Shown: positions 18,389-28,859, numbered from the stretch's first letter. The stretch: DNA of 64,000 bases from Micromonospora sp. ALFpr18c (GCF_008868155.1 NZ_WBKR01000002.1:46530-110529); one strand, 5' to 3'. Program-made: numbers and translations. The notes: generated by a model not told the origin, from the letters alone.

Positions 18389-19522
18389 GTGTACGTCCAC
18401 CGGCTGGAACTGGTCGACTTCCGCTCGTACGAGCGGGTCGCCGTCGACCTCCAGCCGGGGGCGAACGTCCTGACCGGCGCCAACGGTGTCGGCAAGACGA
18501 ACCTCGTCGAGGCGCTGGGCTACGTGGCGACCCTGGACTCGCACCGGGTCGCCACGGACGCCCCACTGGTCCGGATGGGAGCCACCTCGGCGGTGATCCG
18601 GTGCGCGGTGGTGCACGACGGCCGGGAACTCCTGGTCGAGTTGGAGATCGTGCCGGGCAAGGCCAACCGCGCCCGGCTGGGCCGATCCCCGGCTCGACGG
18701 GCCCGCGACGTGCTCGGCGCGCTGCGGCTGGTGCTCTTCGCCCCGGAGGACCTGGAGCTGGTCCGGGGTGACCCGTCCGAGCGTCGCCGCTACCTGGACG
18801 ACCTCCTGGTCAACCGCCAGCCCCGGTACGCGGGCGTGCGGGCCGACTACGAGCGGGTGGTGAAGCAGCGCAACGCCCTGCTGCGCACCGCGTACCTGGC
18901 CCGCAAGACGGGTGGCTCCCGCGGCGGCGACCTCGGCACCCTCGCCGTCTGGGACGCCCACCTGGCCCAGCACGGCGCGGAGCTGCTCGCCGGCCGGTTG
19001 GAGCTGGTCGCCGCGCTCACCCCGCACGTCGCCAAGGCGTACGACGCGGTGGCCGCCGGTCGGGGCGCGGCGGGCATCGCCTACCGACCCTCGATCGAGC
19101 TGGCCGAGCCGACCACCGACCGTGCCACGCTGGCCGAGGCGCTGACGGCCGCCCTGGCGGCGTCGCGTTCGGCCGAGATCGAACGGGGCACCACCCTGGT
19201 CGGCCCGCACCGCGACGAGTTGGCGTTGACCCTCGGCCCGCTGCCCGCCAAGGGGTACGCCAGCCACGGCGAGTCGTGGTCGTTCGCGCTCGCGCTGCGG
19301 CTGGCCGGCTACGACCTGCTGCGCGCGGACGGCATCGAGCCGGTGCTGGTGCTCGACGACGTCTTCGCCGAGCTGGACACCGGGCGCCGGGAACGTCTGG
19401 CGGAGCTGGTCGGCGGGGCGAGCCAACTGCTGGTGACCTGTGCCGTGGACGATGACGTGCCGGCTGCCCTGCGCGGCACCCGCTACCAGGTCGGCGAGGG
19501 GACGGTCCGCCGTGTCGGATGA
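18389..19522 (+). CDS. recF: Recombination mediator RecF
   Basis: A 377-residue SMC-like ATPase. It begins [17 protein letters not shown], with Walker [15 protein letters not shown], the signature segment near [20 protein letters not shown] and Walker [13 protein letters not shown]. RecF helps load RecA at single-strand gaps. The GTG at 18389 is the only start that fits the family; it lies 16 bases after gnd, and a DnaA-box-like GTATCCACA lies in that gap. The end overlaps the next gene by 11 bases. Confidence 0.95.
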   Translation: MYVHRLELVDFRSYERVAVDLQPGANVLTGANGVGKTNLVEALGYVATLDSHRVATDAPLVRMGATSAVIRCAVVHDGRELLVELEIVPGKANRARLGRSPARRARDVLGALRLVLFAPEDLELVRGDPSERRRYLDDLLVNRQPRYAGVRADYERVVKQRNALLRTAYLARKTGGSRGGDLGTLAVWDAHLAQHGAELLAGRLELVAALTPHVAKAYDAVAAGRGAAGIAYRPSIELAEPTTDRATLAEALTAALAASRSAEIERGTTLVGPHRDELALTLGPLPAKGYASHGESWSFALALRLAGYDLLRADGIEPVLVLDDVFAELDTGRRERLAELVGGASQLLVTCAVDDDVPAALRGTRYQVGEGTVRRVG

Positions 19523-20171
19523 GCCGCGCACCAACGGTCGAGGTGGCGGAGCGACCGGTGAGGGGGGTACGGCACGGCCGAAGGCCACCGGTGGTGGCGA
19601 CGCCGCGGGCGCGCGTACCCCCGGATCGGAAGCGGTCGGCGGTGACGGGCCGGCACCCGCCGGCCCGGAGCTGGCCAGGGCGGTGCTCGACGCGGCGCTG
19701 TCCCGCCGGCAGGCGGCGGCCCGCGCACGGCGTACCCCCGGTGGTGGCTCTGGTGGCGATGGCGCCGGCGGCTCGGGGCGGAGGCTGCGCGGCTATTCCG
19801 GCCCGGGCCCCGACCCGCGCGACCCGCAGCCCCTCAGCGCGGTGCTGAACCGGCTGGTGAAGGCGCGCGGCTGGCAGCAGCCCGCGGCCGAGGCCACGGT
19901 GTTCGGCGCGTGGGAGCGGGTGGTCGGCGCGGAGGTCGCGCAGAACAGCCGGCCGGTGAAGCTGGAGAACGGCGAGCTGACCGTGGAGGCCCGTTCGACC
20001 GCGTGGGCGACCCAGTTGCGGCTGCTGGCCGGTTCGCTGCTCAAGCAGATCGCCAGCGAGGTCGGCCACAACGTGGTGCGCAAGCTGCACATCCACGGAC
20101 CGGCCGCGCCGTCCTGGCAGAAGGGGCCGCGCCGGGTGCGTGGCCGGGGGCCGCGCGACACCTACGGCTGA
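19512..20171 (+). CDS. dciA: DUF721 protein, DciA-like
   Basis: A 219-residue protein. The N-terminal half is Gly/Pro/Arg-rich and probably disordered. The C-terminal half has the DUF721 fold ([20 protein letters not shown] ... [22 protein letters not shown] ... VRKLHIHGP). DUF721 proteins next to recF and gyrB are known as DciA, which helps the replicative helicase in bacteria that lack DnaC. It overlaps recF by 11 bases and is translated from a GTG. Confidence 0.88.
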   Translation: MSDEPRTNGRGGGATGEGGTARPKATGGGDAAGARTPGSEAVGGDGPAPAGPELARAVLDAALSRRQAAARARRTPGGGSGGDGAGGSGRRLRGYSGPGPDPRDPQPLSAVLNRLVKARGWQQPAAEATVFGAWERVVGAEVAQNSRPVKLENGELTVEARSTAWATQLRLLAGSLLKQIASEVGHNVVRKLHIHGPAAPSWQKGPRRVRGRGPRDTYG

Positions 20172-20180
20172 GCGGGTGGG

Positions 20181-20396
20181 TCATGTGCGCCGGTCGGCGC
20201 GCCGGCGTTCGCGCTGTTCCCGGGTGTAGCGCTTGCGCTCGGCCAGGTCGCGCTTCCAGGCTTCGCGGGCCTCGGCCGAGCCGCCCTGGATCTCGCCCTG
20301 GACGCCGTCGGCCGGACCGGCGAGGTGCCGGTAGGCCCACCGCAGGAACCGGCCGCCCTCGCCGGGGGATCTCGTGGCCGCGCCGTCCTCGCTCAT
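20181..20396 (-). CDS. Small basic protein of unknown function
   Basis: A 71-residue protein, ending in a highly charged helix (KRDLAERKRYTREQRERRRAD). I do not recognise a family. It converges on dciA with a 9-base gap and diverges from the MarR gene across the long palindrome at 20424-20450, so it may be under that regulator. An upstream start at 20450 would put the coding region through the palindrome and is less likely. Confidence 0.6.
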   Translation of the reverse strand: MSEDGAATRSPGEGGRFLRWAYRHLAGPADGVQGEIQGGSAEAREAWKRDLAERKRYTREQRERRRADRRT

Positions 20397-20423
20397 CTGG
20401 GCCTCCACCCTGCCGCCATATGG

Positions 20424-20450
20424 TTGGTACACCAACAGTTGGTGTACCAA
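20424..20450. promoter_or_regulatory. 27-bp palindrome, likely MarR operator
   Basis: Two perfect 13-base arms (TTGGTACACCAAC and its complement) surround a single A. The site lies 40 bases before the MarR start and 28 bases before the divergent small gene. The arms contain the shorter palindrome TTGGTGTACCAA in each half. Confidence 0.85.
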
Positions 20451-20490
20451 TGGTCGGTACGATAGCCATCGTGCATCGGGAGGGCAACAG

Positions 20491-20985
20491 ATGAGCGAAC
20501 CGCCGGCCGGCGGGGATCCGCTGGCACTGGAACAGCAGGTGTGCTTCGCCCTGTCGGTGGCGGCACGCAGCGTCGTGGCCGTCTATCGGCCGCTACTGGA
20601 ACCGATGGGCCTGACCCATCCGCAGTACCTGGTCATGCTGGCGCTGTGGCAGCACGCGCCGCTGTCCGGCCGCGACCTCAGCCGCCTCCTGCAACTCGAT
20701 CCGGGCACCCTGTCGCCCCTGCTCAAGCGGCTCGAAGCGGCCGGCTACCTGCGCCGCGAGCGTGACGCCGCCGACGAGCGCAGCCTCGCGGTCACCCTCA
20801 CCGCCAGCGGAACGGCGCTCCGCGAGCAGGCGGAACGCATCCCGGCCGCGATCGTCGAGCGGCTCGGCCTGCCGCTCGAGGACCTGCGACACCTGCACGC
20901 GGTGCTCACCCAGGTGATCGCCGCGGCCAACCGACCCGGCGACCCCACACCGCAGGCCGGGGTGGCCGGTCAGGCGTCGGCGTAG
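20491..20985 (+). CDS. MarR-family transcriptional regulator, OhrR-like
   Basis: A 164-residue winged-helix protein. The N-terminal QQVCFALSVAARSVVAVYRPLL has the single cysteine placed as in OhrR peroxide sensors. The helix-turn-helix is SGRDLSRLLQLDPGTLSPLLKRLEA and the wing has RRERDAADERS. OhrR-type repressors sense organic hydroperoxides through this cysteine and usually sit next to ohr. No ohr gene is visible here, so the target may be the regulator itself and the divergent small gene, through the palindrome upstream. It ends 16 bases inside the opposing gene. Confidence 0.88.
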   Translation: MSEPPAGGDPLALEQQVCFALSVAARSVVAVYRPLLEPMGLTHPQYLVMLALWQHAPLSGRDLSRLLQLDPGTLSPLLKRLEAAGYLRRERDAADERSLAVTLTASGTALREQAERIPAAIVERLGLPLEDLRHLHAVLTQVIAAANRPGDPTPQAGVAGQASA

Positions 20986-21524
20986 ACCGCGAAGCCGCGC
21001 TCGGCGCAGCGCCGGTAGAAGGCGGCCAGCACGCCCAACTCGGCGCAGGTGAAGTTCCACTGCGGCGGGTCGCCGCTTTCGTCGCGCAACGCGTCGAGCC
21101 GGCTCTCCAGCCACCGCAGCTGCTGCTCGGCCAACCGGCCGTCGCCGAGCAACCCGCGCAGCACGATGCTGACCGAGTCGAAGGTGACGGCCTCGCCGTA
21201 CTCCCGGTGGCCGGCCACGAACCGCTCGATCCCGCCGGCGATCCAGGCGCACCCGTCCGGGTCGATCACCGGGTCCTCGTCCTCGGCTGCGGCGTCTGTG
21301 GCGTACAACACACCTTCCAGCCCGAGGAGGAGATCCACCAGTTCGGTGTACGCGGTCGCCCGGACGGTCCCGGTCTTCGCGATCAGCTCGGCCAGCGCCG
21401 CCGTCGGCGCGGAGATTCGCGGCACGTCGACGATCTCGCCGAAGTCGACGAACTCCGCCGGCGCGACCGGATCGTAGAAGCGGCCGGTCCGCGGCCAGTG
21501 CACCGCGACGTTGTCCAGCCCCAT
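20970..21524 (-). CDS. Conserved-looking protein of unknown function
   Basis: A 184-residue soluble protein without signal or membrane segments. It begins MGLDNVAVHWPRTGRFYDPV and has a tryptophan/cysteine-bearing end (PPQWNFTCAELGVLAAFYRR). I cannot name a family. The start has a good GAGGTGACAG site, and the 3' end overlaps the MarR gene tail to tail. Confidence 0.65.
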   Translation of the reverse strand: MGLDNVAVHWPRTGRFYDPVAPAEFVDFGEIVDVPRISAPTAALAELIAKTGTVRATAYTELVDLLLGLEGVLYATDAAAEDEDPVIDPDGCAWIAGGIERFVAGHREYGEAVTFDSVSIVLRGLLGDGRLAEQQLRWLESRLDALRDESGDPPQWNFTCAELGVLAAFYRRCAERGFAVYADA

Positions 21525-22046
21525 CTGTCACCTCTTAAAGAGCACGTGTCGGGTCGATCGGGTCGATCGTCCCGGTTCCGACCGGTAAAGATCAAGGGCG
21601 GTTCCGGGGCGCCGCAAACGTACGGCACGGGCGGGCCGACCGCGACCCCCGACCCGCCCGGGTGCGGGTCAACCCGTTCGCGGACGGCGCGTGCGATCGG
21701 AGCCTGGCGTGTGGGGGGAGTCGCGGGCAGCGGGGTTCTGCCGGCTACGGACATCTCAGCCGCCTCGTTGAGGGTGCCGAGTGGTGGTTCTGTCCTCCGC
21801 GCACAGTAGGATTGACGGTGAGACGAAGACTCGGTGCGGAGCGAGCGATGGGGCCGGTGGCCCCAGAATCATTCTCCACGTCGGGTCGAGCCGATCGCGA
21901 TCCGCGGGCAACCGCGGCGACCGGCGCGTTCGACCCGTTGTCCGGAGGTCTCCGGCACCGGTCCGCGCGCCGACGTCGCGTCCTGTCCGCCGAACCCGCG
22001 CCCGACGCGCCCTCCCGGCGCCGACGACGCGAGAAAGTGGCCGAGG
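21525..22046. promoter_or_regulatory. gyrB upstream region
   Basis: About 520 bases without a supported gene. The gyrB frame stays open from 21834 but lacks coding character before 22047. A short direct repeat GGGTCGATC lies near 21550. No clear promoter can be fixed; a TTGACG at about 21811 is a weak -35 candidate. Confidence 0.4.
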
Positions 22047-23993
22047 GTGGTAGCGCAGGACAAGCAGGAGTACGGCGCAGAGTCGATCACCGTTCTCGAA
22101 GGGCTGGAGGCGGTCCGCAAGCGGCCCGGTATGTACATCGGGTCCACCGGCGAACGTGGTCTGCACCACCTCGTCTGGGAGGTCGTCGACAACGCGGTGG
22201 ACGAGGCACTGGCCGGATACTGCGACACCATCGACGTGGTGCTGCTCGCCGACGGCGGCGTCCGGGTCACCGACAACGGCCGTGGTTTCCCCGTCGACCT
22301 GCACCCGAAGCTCAAGAAGCCGGGTGTCGAGGTCGCGCTGACCGTGCTGCACGCGGGTGGCAAGTTCGACGGCAAGGCGTACGCGGTCTCCGGTGGTCTG
22401 CACGGTGTCGGCGTCTCCGTCGTGAACGCGCTCTCCACCCGGATGGCAGTGGAGATCCACAAGTCCGGCTTCGTGTGGCGGCAGCAGTACAACAACTCCA
22501 AGCCCGGTCCTCTGGACAAGGGTGAGACCACCGATCGCACCGGCTCGGCGGTTTCCTTCTGGCCCGACCCGGACGTCTTCGAGACCGTCGACTTCGACTT
22601 CCAGACCATTTACCGGCGCCTGCAGGAGATGGCCTTCCTCAACCGCGCGCTGCGCATCCACCTGCTCGACGAGCGGGTGGATGCGGAGGAGGACGGCCGG
22701 CAGCGCGAGGTCACCTTCTTCTACGAGGGCGGCATCGCCGACTTCGTCCGGCACCTCAACGCCTCGAAGAACCCGATCCACAAGACCGTGGTCGAGTTCG
22801 GCGCCGAGGAGGAGGGCATGTCGGTCGAGATCGCCATGCAGTGGAACGAGTCGTACGGCGAGTCGGTCTACACCTTCGCCAACACGATCAACACCCACGA
22901 GGGCGGCACGCACGAGGAGGGCTTCCGGTCCGCGCTGACCAGCGTGGTCAACCGGTACGGCACCGACAAGAAGCTGCTCAAGGGCGACGAGAAGCTCTCC
23001 GGCGAGGACATCCGCGAAGGGCTCGCGGCGATCATCTCGGTCAAGCTCGCCAACCCGCAGTTCGAGGGCCAGACCAAGACCAAGCTCGGCAACACCCCGG
23101 TGAAGAGCTTCGTGCAGCGGGTCTGCAACGAGTGGCTGGTCGACTGGTTCGACCGTAACCCGGCCGAAGCCAAGATGATCATCACGAAGGCCTCCCAGGC
23201 CGCCCGCGCCCGCATCGCCGCGCAGCAGGCGCGCAAGCTGGCCCGCCGCAAGTCACTGCTGGAGTCCGGCTCGATGCCGGGCAAGCTGGCCGACTGCCAG
23301 TCCACCGACCCGCGCGAGTCCGAGGTGTTCATCGTCGAGGGCGACTCGGCCGGTGGCTCGGCCAAGCAGGGTCGTGACCCGCGGACCCAGGCGATCCTGC
23401 CGATCCGCGGCAAGATCCTCAACGTGGAGAAGGCCCGGATCGACCGGGTGCTGAAGAACAACGAGGTCCAGGCGCTGATCACCGCGCTGGGCACCGGCAT
23501 CCACGACGACTTCGACATGGAGAAGCTGCGGTACCACAAGGTGGTGCTGATGGCCGACGCGGACGTCGACGGCCAGCACATCCAGACGCTGCTGCTGACC
23601 CTGCTGTTCCGCTTCATGCGTCCGCTGGTCGAGCTGGGCCACGTCTACCTGGCGGCCCCGCCGCTCTACAAGATCAAGTGGAACAAGAAGGGCGACGACG
23701 CGCAGTACGCCTACTCCGACCGCGAGCGGGACGGGCTCATCGCGCTGCGCCAGCAGAAGAAGCCGAACGCCAAGCCGGACGACATCCAGCGGTTCAAGGG
23801 CCTCGGCGAGATGAACTATCCCGAGCTGTGGGAGACCACGATGAATCCGGCGACGCGTACTTTGCGTCAGGTCACGCTCGACGACGCCGCAACCGCGGAC
23901 GAGTTGTTCAGCGTCCTGATGGGTGAGGACGTCGAGGCGCGCCGCTCGTTCATCCAGCGCAACGCCAAGGACGTCCGGTTCCTGGACATCTGA
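22047..23993 (+). CDS. gyrB: DNA gyrase subunit B
   Basis: A 648-residue GyrB. The GHKL ATPase has [29 protein letters not shown] and [15 protein letters not shown]. The Toprim domain has [14 protein letters not shown] and the metal-binding DADVDG, and the end is KDVRFLDI. It supplies the ATPase that drives negative supercoiling with GyrA. The GTG at 22047 with a GAGAAAG site is chosen because it is directly followed by the conserved region. No intein is present in this subunit. Confidence 0.96.
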   Translation: MVAQDKQEYGAESITVLEGLEAVRKRPGMYIGSTGERGLHHLVWEVVDNAVDEALAGYCDTIDVVLLADGGVRVTDNGRGFPVDLHPKLKKPGVEVALTVLHAGGKFDGKAYAVSGGLHGVGVSVVNALSTRMAVEIHKSGFVWRQQYNNSKPGPLDKGETTDRTGSAVSFWPDPDVFETVDFDFQTIYRRLQEMAFLNRALRIHLLDERVDAEEDGRQREVTFFYEGGIADFVRHLNASKNPIHKTVVEFGAEEEGMSVEIAMQWNESYGESVYTFANTINTHEGGTHEEGFRSALTSVVNRYGTDKKLLKGDEKLSGEDIREGLAAIISVKLANPQFEGQTKTKLGNTPVKSFVQRVCNEWLVDWFDRNPAEAKMIITKASQAARARIAAQQARKLARRKSLLESGSMPGKLADCQSTDPRESEVFIVEGDSAGGSAKQGRDPRTQAILPIRGKILNVEKARIDRVLKNNEVQALITALGTGIHDDFDMEKLRYHKVVLMADADVDGQHIQTLLLTLLFRFMRPLVELGHVYLAAPPLYKIKWNKKGDDAQYAYSDRERDGLIALRQQKKPNAKPDDIQRFKGLGEMNYPELWETTMNPATRTLRQVTLDDAATADELFSVLMGEDVEARRSFIQRNAKDVRFLDI

Positions 23994-24003
23994 CGGACCT
24001 CGG

Positions 24004-24034
24004 TGGATCGGCCGGGCAAGCCCCGGCCGATCCA
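24004..24034 (+). terminator. Hairpin after gyrB
   Basis: A perfect 13-bp stem (24004-24016 with 24022-24034) and a 5-base loop lie 11 bases after the gyrB stop. No T-run follows; DnaA boxes start 14 bases later. Confidence 0.7.
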
Positions 24035-24047
24035 CTGTTCCACAGAG

Positions 24048-24087
24048 TTATCCACAGCTTGGCCGGTATCCACAGCCGTTATCCACA
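24048..24087 (+). promoter_or_regulatory. Three DnaA boxes before gyrA
   Basis: TTATCCACA at 24048-24056 and at 24079-24087 are perfect consensus boxes. GTATCCACA at 24066-24074 differs at one base. All have the same orientation and lie 37-76 bases before the gyrA start. Confidence 0.85.
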
Positions 24088-24123
24088 GCACGAAAACGAC
24101 TCTGAGTCTGATAAGGGTATACA

Positions 24124-27100
24124 GTGACCGATTCTCCCGAGTCCACACCGAACGAGCCTGAGGTCCCCGCCGAGGCCATCGCCGCGGTGGTCGCGCACGA
24201 CCGGATCGAACCGGTCGGGCTTGAGGTGGAGATGCAGCGCTCCTACCTCGACTACGCGATGAGCGTCATCGTCGGTCGGGCGCTGCCGGACGTCCGGGAC
24301 GGGCTCAAGCCGGTCCACCGCAAGATCCTCTACGCGATGTTCGACTCGGGATACCGGCCGGACCGCGGCTACGTGAAGTGCTCCCGCGTCGTCGGCGACG
24401 TGATGGGCCAGTTCCACCCGCACGGCGACTCGGCGATCTACGACGCACTGGTCCGGATGGCGCAGCCGTGGTCGCTGCGCTACCCGCTGGTCGACGGCAA
24501 TGGCAACTTCGGCTCGCCGGGTAATGATCCGGCTGCGGCCATGAGATATTGTCTGACCGCAGATGTCCGTATTCGTACCGCTGAGGGCAGCGTCCGGGTC
24601 GGCGACATCGTGCCCGGCGCGGCGCCGTCCAGCGAGACCGACATCGACCTCAAGGTCCGCGACCGCAACGGCGACCTGGTCCGCGCCTCCAAGTTCTTTC
24701 ACTCCGGCGAGCACCCCACGCTGCGGCTGCGCACCCGCGAGGGGTACGAGCTGACCGGCACCCACAATCACCCGGTGCTCTGCCTGGTGGACGTCGCCGG
24801 CGTGCCGACCCTGCTGTGGAAGCTGCTCGCCGAGATCTCCCCAGGCGACCGGGTGGTTCTCCAGCGCTCGGTGCCGGACGAGATCGGCTACCCGATGCTG
24901 GAGCACGTCGAGGCGGCCGTCCTCGCCGGTGCCTTCGTCAGCGAGGGTTGGGTCTCCCCGGGGCGGGCCGGGTTCAACAACGTCGACCGGGAGTTCTTCG
25001 TCCGCGTCCTCGCGGCCTACGACCTGGCCGTCGGTGGGCCCCGCTACGTCAGCGAGCGAGTCATCGCCTCCGGCAGCACCCTGCATGAACTCGACGTGCA
25101 GGACCTCTCCGCGCTGCGGACGAGCCTGCTCGGCGACATGGTCGGTGCCCGAAGCGCCGCGAAGTTCGTGCCCGAGTTCGTCTGGCAGGGGCCGGCAGCG
25201 GTCAAGCGGGCCTTCATCCAGGCCCTCTTCGAGGGCGATGGCTCGTCCTCGCTGCTGCCGCGGAACACCATGCAGATCTCGTACTCGACCCGCAGTGAGC
25301 GGTTGGCCCGCGAGGTCCAGCAGTTGCTGCTGGAGTTCGGTGTGATCAGCCGGCAGACCCGCTACGACAACGGCGAGATCAAGGTCGTGGTGACCAACCG
25401 CCGCGACGCCCGGATCTTCGCGGCGCACGTCGGCTTCCTCGGCCGCAAGCAGGCCAAGCTGGAGGCCGAGTTGGCCCAGGTGCCGGCGAGCAGCACGGCG
25501 CTCTCCAGCGACCATGTGCCGCTGGTCGGCGACTTCATCCGCGAGCACGGCGCGCCGCGCTGGACCGAGCGGGACTGGCTGCGTCGGCACAACGTGGACC
25601 GGGTGGAGCGTTGGGAGCGGGACCGCGACGAAATCGCTGCCCGGATTACGAACACCGAGGTGCTCGACGTGGTCGAGCCGCTGGTCGACGGGCGCTTCTA
25701 CTACGCCGAGGTGGCGCAGATCACGGATGCCGGCGTGCAGCCGGTCTACAGCGTCCGGGTCGACACCGATGACCACTCGTTCGTCTCCGATGGTTTCGTC
25801 AGCCACAACACCGAGTGCAAGCTCGACCCGCTCGCCATGGAGATGCTGCGGGACATCGACGAGGACACCGTCGACCTGCAGGACAACTACGACGGCCGGG
25901 CCAAGGAGCCCACGATCCTGCCGTCGCGGATCCCCAACCTGCTGGTGAACGGCTCCGAGGGCATCGCGGTCGGCATGGCCACCAAGATCCCTCCGCACAA
26001 CCTGCGGGAGATCGGCGCGGCGGTGCAGTGGTGCCTGGAGCACCCCGAGGAGGACGAGGAGACCACCCTCGAAGCCCTGCTCGGCATCGTCAAGGGCCCC
26101 GACTTCCCGACCCACGGCCTGATCGTCGGCACGACCGCCATCCAGGACGCGTACCGCACGGGTCGTGGCTCGATCCGGATGCGGGCCGTGGTGGAGGTCG
26201 AGGAGGACAAGCGGGGGCGGCCCTGCCTGGTCGTCAGCGAGCTGCCCTACCAGGTCAACCCGGACAACCTCGCCGAGCGGATCGCCGAGCTGATCAAGGA
26301 GGGCAAGCTCGCCGGCATCGCCGACATCCGCGACGAGTCCTCCGGGCGTACCGGCATGCGGATCGTGCTCGTGCTCAAGCGCGACGCGGTCGCCAAGGTG
26401 GTGCTGAACAACCTCTACAAGCACACCCAGCTCCAGGAGACCTTCGGCGCCAACATGCTGGCGCTTGTCGACGGCGTGCCGCGCACGCTCAACCTGGCCC
26501 AGTTCATCCGCTACTACGTCGAGCACCAGATCGACGTGATCCGCCGGCGGACCGCGTTCCGGCTGCGCAAGGCCGAGGAGCGGGCGCACATCCTGCGCGG
26601 TCTGGCCAAGGCGCTGGACGCACTGGACGAGGTCATCGCGCTGATCCGGCGGTCGCCCACCGTCGACGACGCCCGGCAGGGCCTGATCCGGCTGCTGGAG
26701 ATCGACGAGATCCAGGCCACCGCGATCCTGGACATGCAGCTGCGTCGCCTCGCCGCCCTGGAGCGGCAGCGCATCGTCGACGACCTGACCAAGCTCGAGA
26801 TCGAGATCGCCGACCTCAAGGACATCCTGGCCAAGCCTGAGCGCCAGCGCCGGATCGTCTCGGAGGAGCTGGGCGAGATCGTCGCGAAGTGGGGCGATGA
26901 TCGGCGTACGCAGATCATCCCGTTCGACGGCGAGGTCTCGATGGAGGACCTCATCGCCCGCGAGGACGTGGTCGTCACGATCACCCGGACCGGGTACGCC
27001 AAGCGGACCAAGGTCGATCTGTACCGCTCGCAGCGTCGTGGCGGCAAGGGCGTCAGTGGCGCCACGCTGCGGCAGGACGACATCGTCAGCCACTTCTTCG

Positions 27101-27906
27101 TCTGCTCGACGCACGACTGGATCCTGTTCTTCACGAACAAGGGGCGCGTGTACCGGGCCAAGGCGTACGAGCTACCGGAGGCCAGTAGGGTAGCCAAGGG
27201 CCAACACGTGGCCAATCTGCTCGCCTTCCTACCCGACGAGCAGATCGCGCAGATCATCGAAATCCCGAACTACCAGGTAGCCCCCTATCTGGTACTGGCC
27301 ACGAAGAACGGCCTGGTGAAGAAGACGCGGCTCGAGGAGTTCGACTCCAACCGTTCCGGCGGCATCATCGCGATCAACCTGCGCGATGAGGACGAGCTGG
27401 TCGGTGCTGCGCTGGTGGCGCCGGAGAACGACCTGCTGCTGGTCTCGAAGAAGGCGCAGGCGATCCGGTTCAACGCCTCCGACGAGGCGTTGCGGCCGAT
27501 GGGTCGGGCCACCTCCGGCGTGATCGGCATGCGCTTCACGGACGACGACGTCCTGCTCGCCATGGAGGTCGTTCGGGAGGGTCTGGACGTCCTGGTGGCG
27601 ACGAACGGGGGATACGCGAAACGTACCCCGATCGAGGAATACCCGGTGCAGGGCCGGGGAGGTAAGGGCGTGTTGACTGCGAAGATCACCGAACGGCGCG
27701 GTGGTCTGGTTGGCGCGGTGGTGATCGACCCGGACGACGAACTGTTCGCGATCACCAGCAACGGTGGTGTCATCCGGACTCCGGTGAAGCCTGTACGCCG
27801 TACGCGTGACCGGAACACAATGGGGGTCAAGCTGATGGACCTCCCGGACGGCGTGACTATCGTGGCGATTGCTCGCAATGCCGACGAGCCTGACGAACAG
27901 GACTAG
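24124..27906 (+). CDS. gyrA: DNA gyrase subunit A with embedded intein
   Basis: The precursor has 1260 residues; removing the 420-residue intein gives an 840-residue GyrA. The catalytic tyrosine is Tyr142 (AAAMRY) and the next residue is the intein's first Cys. The C-extein restarts with [13 protein letters not shown]. The quinolone-resistance region ([17 protein letters not shown]) has Asp and Ala-type residues as in wild-type actinomycetes, with no obvious resistance change. The C-terminal beta-pinwheel has the GyrA-box GRGGKGV. The gene starts with GTG. It is separated from gyrB by a hairpin and three DnaA boxes, so it can be transcribed on its own. Confidence 0.96.
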   Translation: MTDSPESTPNEPEVPAEAIAAVVAHDRIEPVGLEVEMQRSYLDYAMSVIVGRALPDVRDGLKPVHRKILYAMFDSGYRPDRGYVKCSRVVGDVMGQFHPHGDSAIYDALVRMAQPWSLRYPLVDGNGNFGSPGNDPAAAMRYCLTADVRIRTAEGSVRVGDIVPGAAPSSETDIDLKVRDRNGDLVRASKFFHSGEHPTLRLRTREGYELTGTHNHPVLCLVDVAGVPTLLWKLLAEISPGDRVVLQRSVPDEIGYPMLEHVEAAVLAGAFVSEGWVSPGRAGFNNVDREFFVRVLAAYDLAVGGPRYVSERVIASGSTLHELDVQDLSALRTSLLGDMVGARSAAKFVPEFVWQGPAAVKRAFIQALFEGDGSSSLLPRNTMQISYSTRSERLAREVQQLLLEFGVISRQTRYDNGEIKVVVTNRRDARIFAAHVGFLGRKQAKLEAELAQVPASSTALSSDHVPLVGDFIREHGAPRWTERDWLRRHNVDRVERWERDRDEIAARITNTEVLDVVEPLVDGRFYYAEVAQITDAGVQPVYSVRVDTDDHSFVSDGFVSHNTECKLDPLAMEMLRDIDEDTVDLQDNYDGRAKEPTILPSRIPNLLVNGSEGIAVGMATKIPPHNLREIGAAVQWCLEHPEEDEETTLEALLGIVKGPDFPTHGLIVGTTAIQDAYRTGRGSIRMRAVVEVEEDKRGRPCLVVSELPYQVNPDNLAERIAELIKEGKLAGIADIRDESSGRTGMRIVLVLKRDAVAKVVLNNLYKHTQLQETFGANMLALVDGVPRTLNLAQFIRYYVEHQIDVIRRRTAFRLRKAEERAHILRGLAKALDALDEVIALIRRSPTVDDARQGLIRLLEIDEIQATAILDMQLRRLAALERQRIVDDLTKLEIEIADLKDILAKPERQRRIVSEELGEIVAKWGDDRRTQIIPFDGEVSMEDLIAREDVVVTITRTGYAKRTKVDLYRSQRRGGKGVSGATLRQDDIVSHFFVCSTHDWILFFTNKGRVYRAKAYELPEASRVAKGQHVANLLAFLPDEQIAQIIEIPNYQVAPYLVLATKNGLVKKTRLEEFDSNRSGGIIAINLRDEDELVGAALVAPENDLLLVSKKAQAIRFNASDEALRPMGRATSGVIGMRFTDDDVLLAMEVVREGLDVLVATNGGYAKRTPIEEYPVQGRGGKGVLTAKITERRGGLVGAVVIDPDDELFAITSNGGVIRTPVKPVRRTRDRNTMGVKLMDLPDGVTIVAIARNADEPDEQD
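24550..25809 (+). mobile_element. GyrA intein with LAGLIDADG homing endonuclease
   Basis: A 420-residue intein from Cys143 to the final HN, with Thr as the first C-extein residue. Splicing blocks are visible: block [14 protein letters not shown], block [11 protein letters not shown], block [21 protein letters not shown] and block G SDGFVSHN. Two endonuclease motifs lie between them: [10 protein letters not shown] (intein residues about 124-133) and [10 protein letters not shown] (about 222-231). Each ends in an acidic residue plus glycine (E and D), so the nuclease may be active. The insertion site is the same as in mycobacterial GyrA inteins, directly after the DNA-breaking tyrosine, which is why the gene product must splice to work. 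Confidence 0.95.
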
Positions 27907-27910
27907 TTGA

Positions 27911-28810
27911 ATGACGGAGACACAGGCGAAGTCGGGGAACACGGGGACCTCGGCCAACCCGGTCGACGAGGAGGCCGCCAAGGGCGGCACACCAGCGACC
28001 GGCCGCGCGGCCGTGGGCCGGGCAACGGTCCCCGCCGATGCGCCTGCCCCGAAATTCACCCGGGCTCCCGGTATGACACCCCCGCCGGAGCCCGGCGAGG
28101 ACAGCGGGTCGGGCGACAAGGGTGAGACGGCTGGTGCCGAGGCGCCGACGTCCACCACGCCGCCGGCAGCGGCGCCGGCGCCGGCCCGCCCGACGACCAC
28201 ACAGCCGATCAGTGTCCGGCCGGGTCAGGCGACACCCAGTGGGACAACGGGCACCCAGCCCCGGATCACGCCCGGCATGACGCAGCCGCAGCCGGACCCG
28301 GGACGTACCGGTGGGGCCGGTCGCCCGGCCAGCGGCGGTGGCCTGCCGCCGGGCATCGGCAACCCGTCCGCCGTCGGTGCGGCACGGGTCGGTGACGCGG
28401 TACGCGCCGCGCGTACCTCGGTCAGTTCGGCCGCGTCCCGCGGGCCGCGCCGGGCCCGACTGAACCTCAAGCGGATCGACCCCTGGTCCGTGATGAAGTT
28501 CGCGTTCGCCGTGTCGGTGGTGCTGTTCATCGTCGTGGTGGTCGCCACGTCGGTGCTCTACCTGGCGTTGGACGCGATGGGCGTGTTTCAGAGCGTCAAC
28601 GACAGCCTGAGCGACCTGGTCAACGCCGGCGGTGGGCAGAGCACCAACGGCTTCCAGATCACCGCCAAGGGCGTGATTCTCAGCTCGGCGCTGATCGGCC
28701 TGGTCAACGTGGTGCTGTTCACCGCTCTGGCCACGCTGGGCGCGTTCGTCTACAACGTCTGCGCCGACCTGGTCGGTGGGATCGAGCTGACCCTCGCCGA
28801 GCGGGACTGA
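27911..28810 (+). CDS. DUF3566 membrane protein
   Basis: A 299-residue protein. The first 180 residues are Pro/Thr/Gly/Ala-rich and probably disordered. The DUF3566 domain follows: RARLNLKRIDPWSVMKFAFA leads into a membrane segment, then a loop (ALDAMGVFQSVNDSLSDLV) and a second membrane segment before AFVYNVCADLVGGIELTLAE. It begins 4 bases after gyrA, a constant arrangement in actinobacteria. Its function is not established; related proteins in mycobacteria have been linked to cell growth. A long hairpin ends the operon. Confidence 0.88.
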   Translation: MTETQAKSGNTGTSANPVDEEAAKGGTPATGRAAVGRATVPADAPAPKFTRAPGMTPPPEPGEDSGSGDKGETAGAEAPTSTTPPAAAPAPARPTTTQPISVRPGQATPSGTTGTQPRITPGMTQPQPDPGRTGGAGRPASGGGLPPGIGNPSAVGAARVGDAVRAARTSVSSAASRGPRRARLNLKRIDPWSVMKFAFAVSVVLFIVVVVATSVLYLALDAMGVFQSVNDSLSDLVNAGGGQSTNGFQITAKGVILSSALIGLVNVVLFTALATLGAFVYNVCADLVGGIELTLAERD

Positions 28811-28815
28811 GTGAT

Positions 28816-28859
28816 CGGGACGCCGGGGCACCGCGTAAAGCGGTCGCTCCGGCGTCCCG
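28816..28859 (+). terminator. Hairpin terminator after gyrA operon
   Basis: An 11-bp outer stem (28816-28826 with 28849-28859) encloses a second 5-bp stem (28830-28834 with 28840-28844). It follows the DUF3566 stop by 5 bases. Confidence 0.8.

Noticed and set aside
21662..22525. A plus-strand frame over the gyrB start
   Set aside because: Out-of-frame shadow of gyrB; Arg-rich, no known domain.
22047..23993. Intein in GyrB
   Set aside because: The protein is of normal length and all conserved blocks are continuous.
24079..27114. A 1011-codon open frame antisense to gyrA
   Set aside because: It is the mirror of a GC-rich gene with strong third-position bias; the translation is rich in Asp, Val, Leu, His without any domain, and gyrA is certain.
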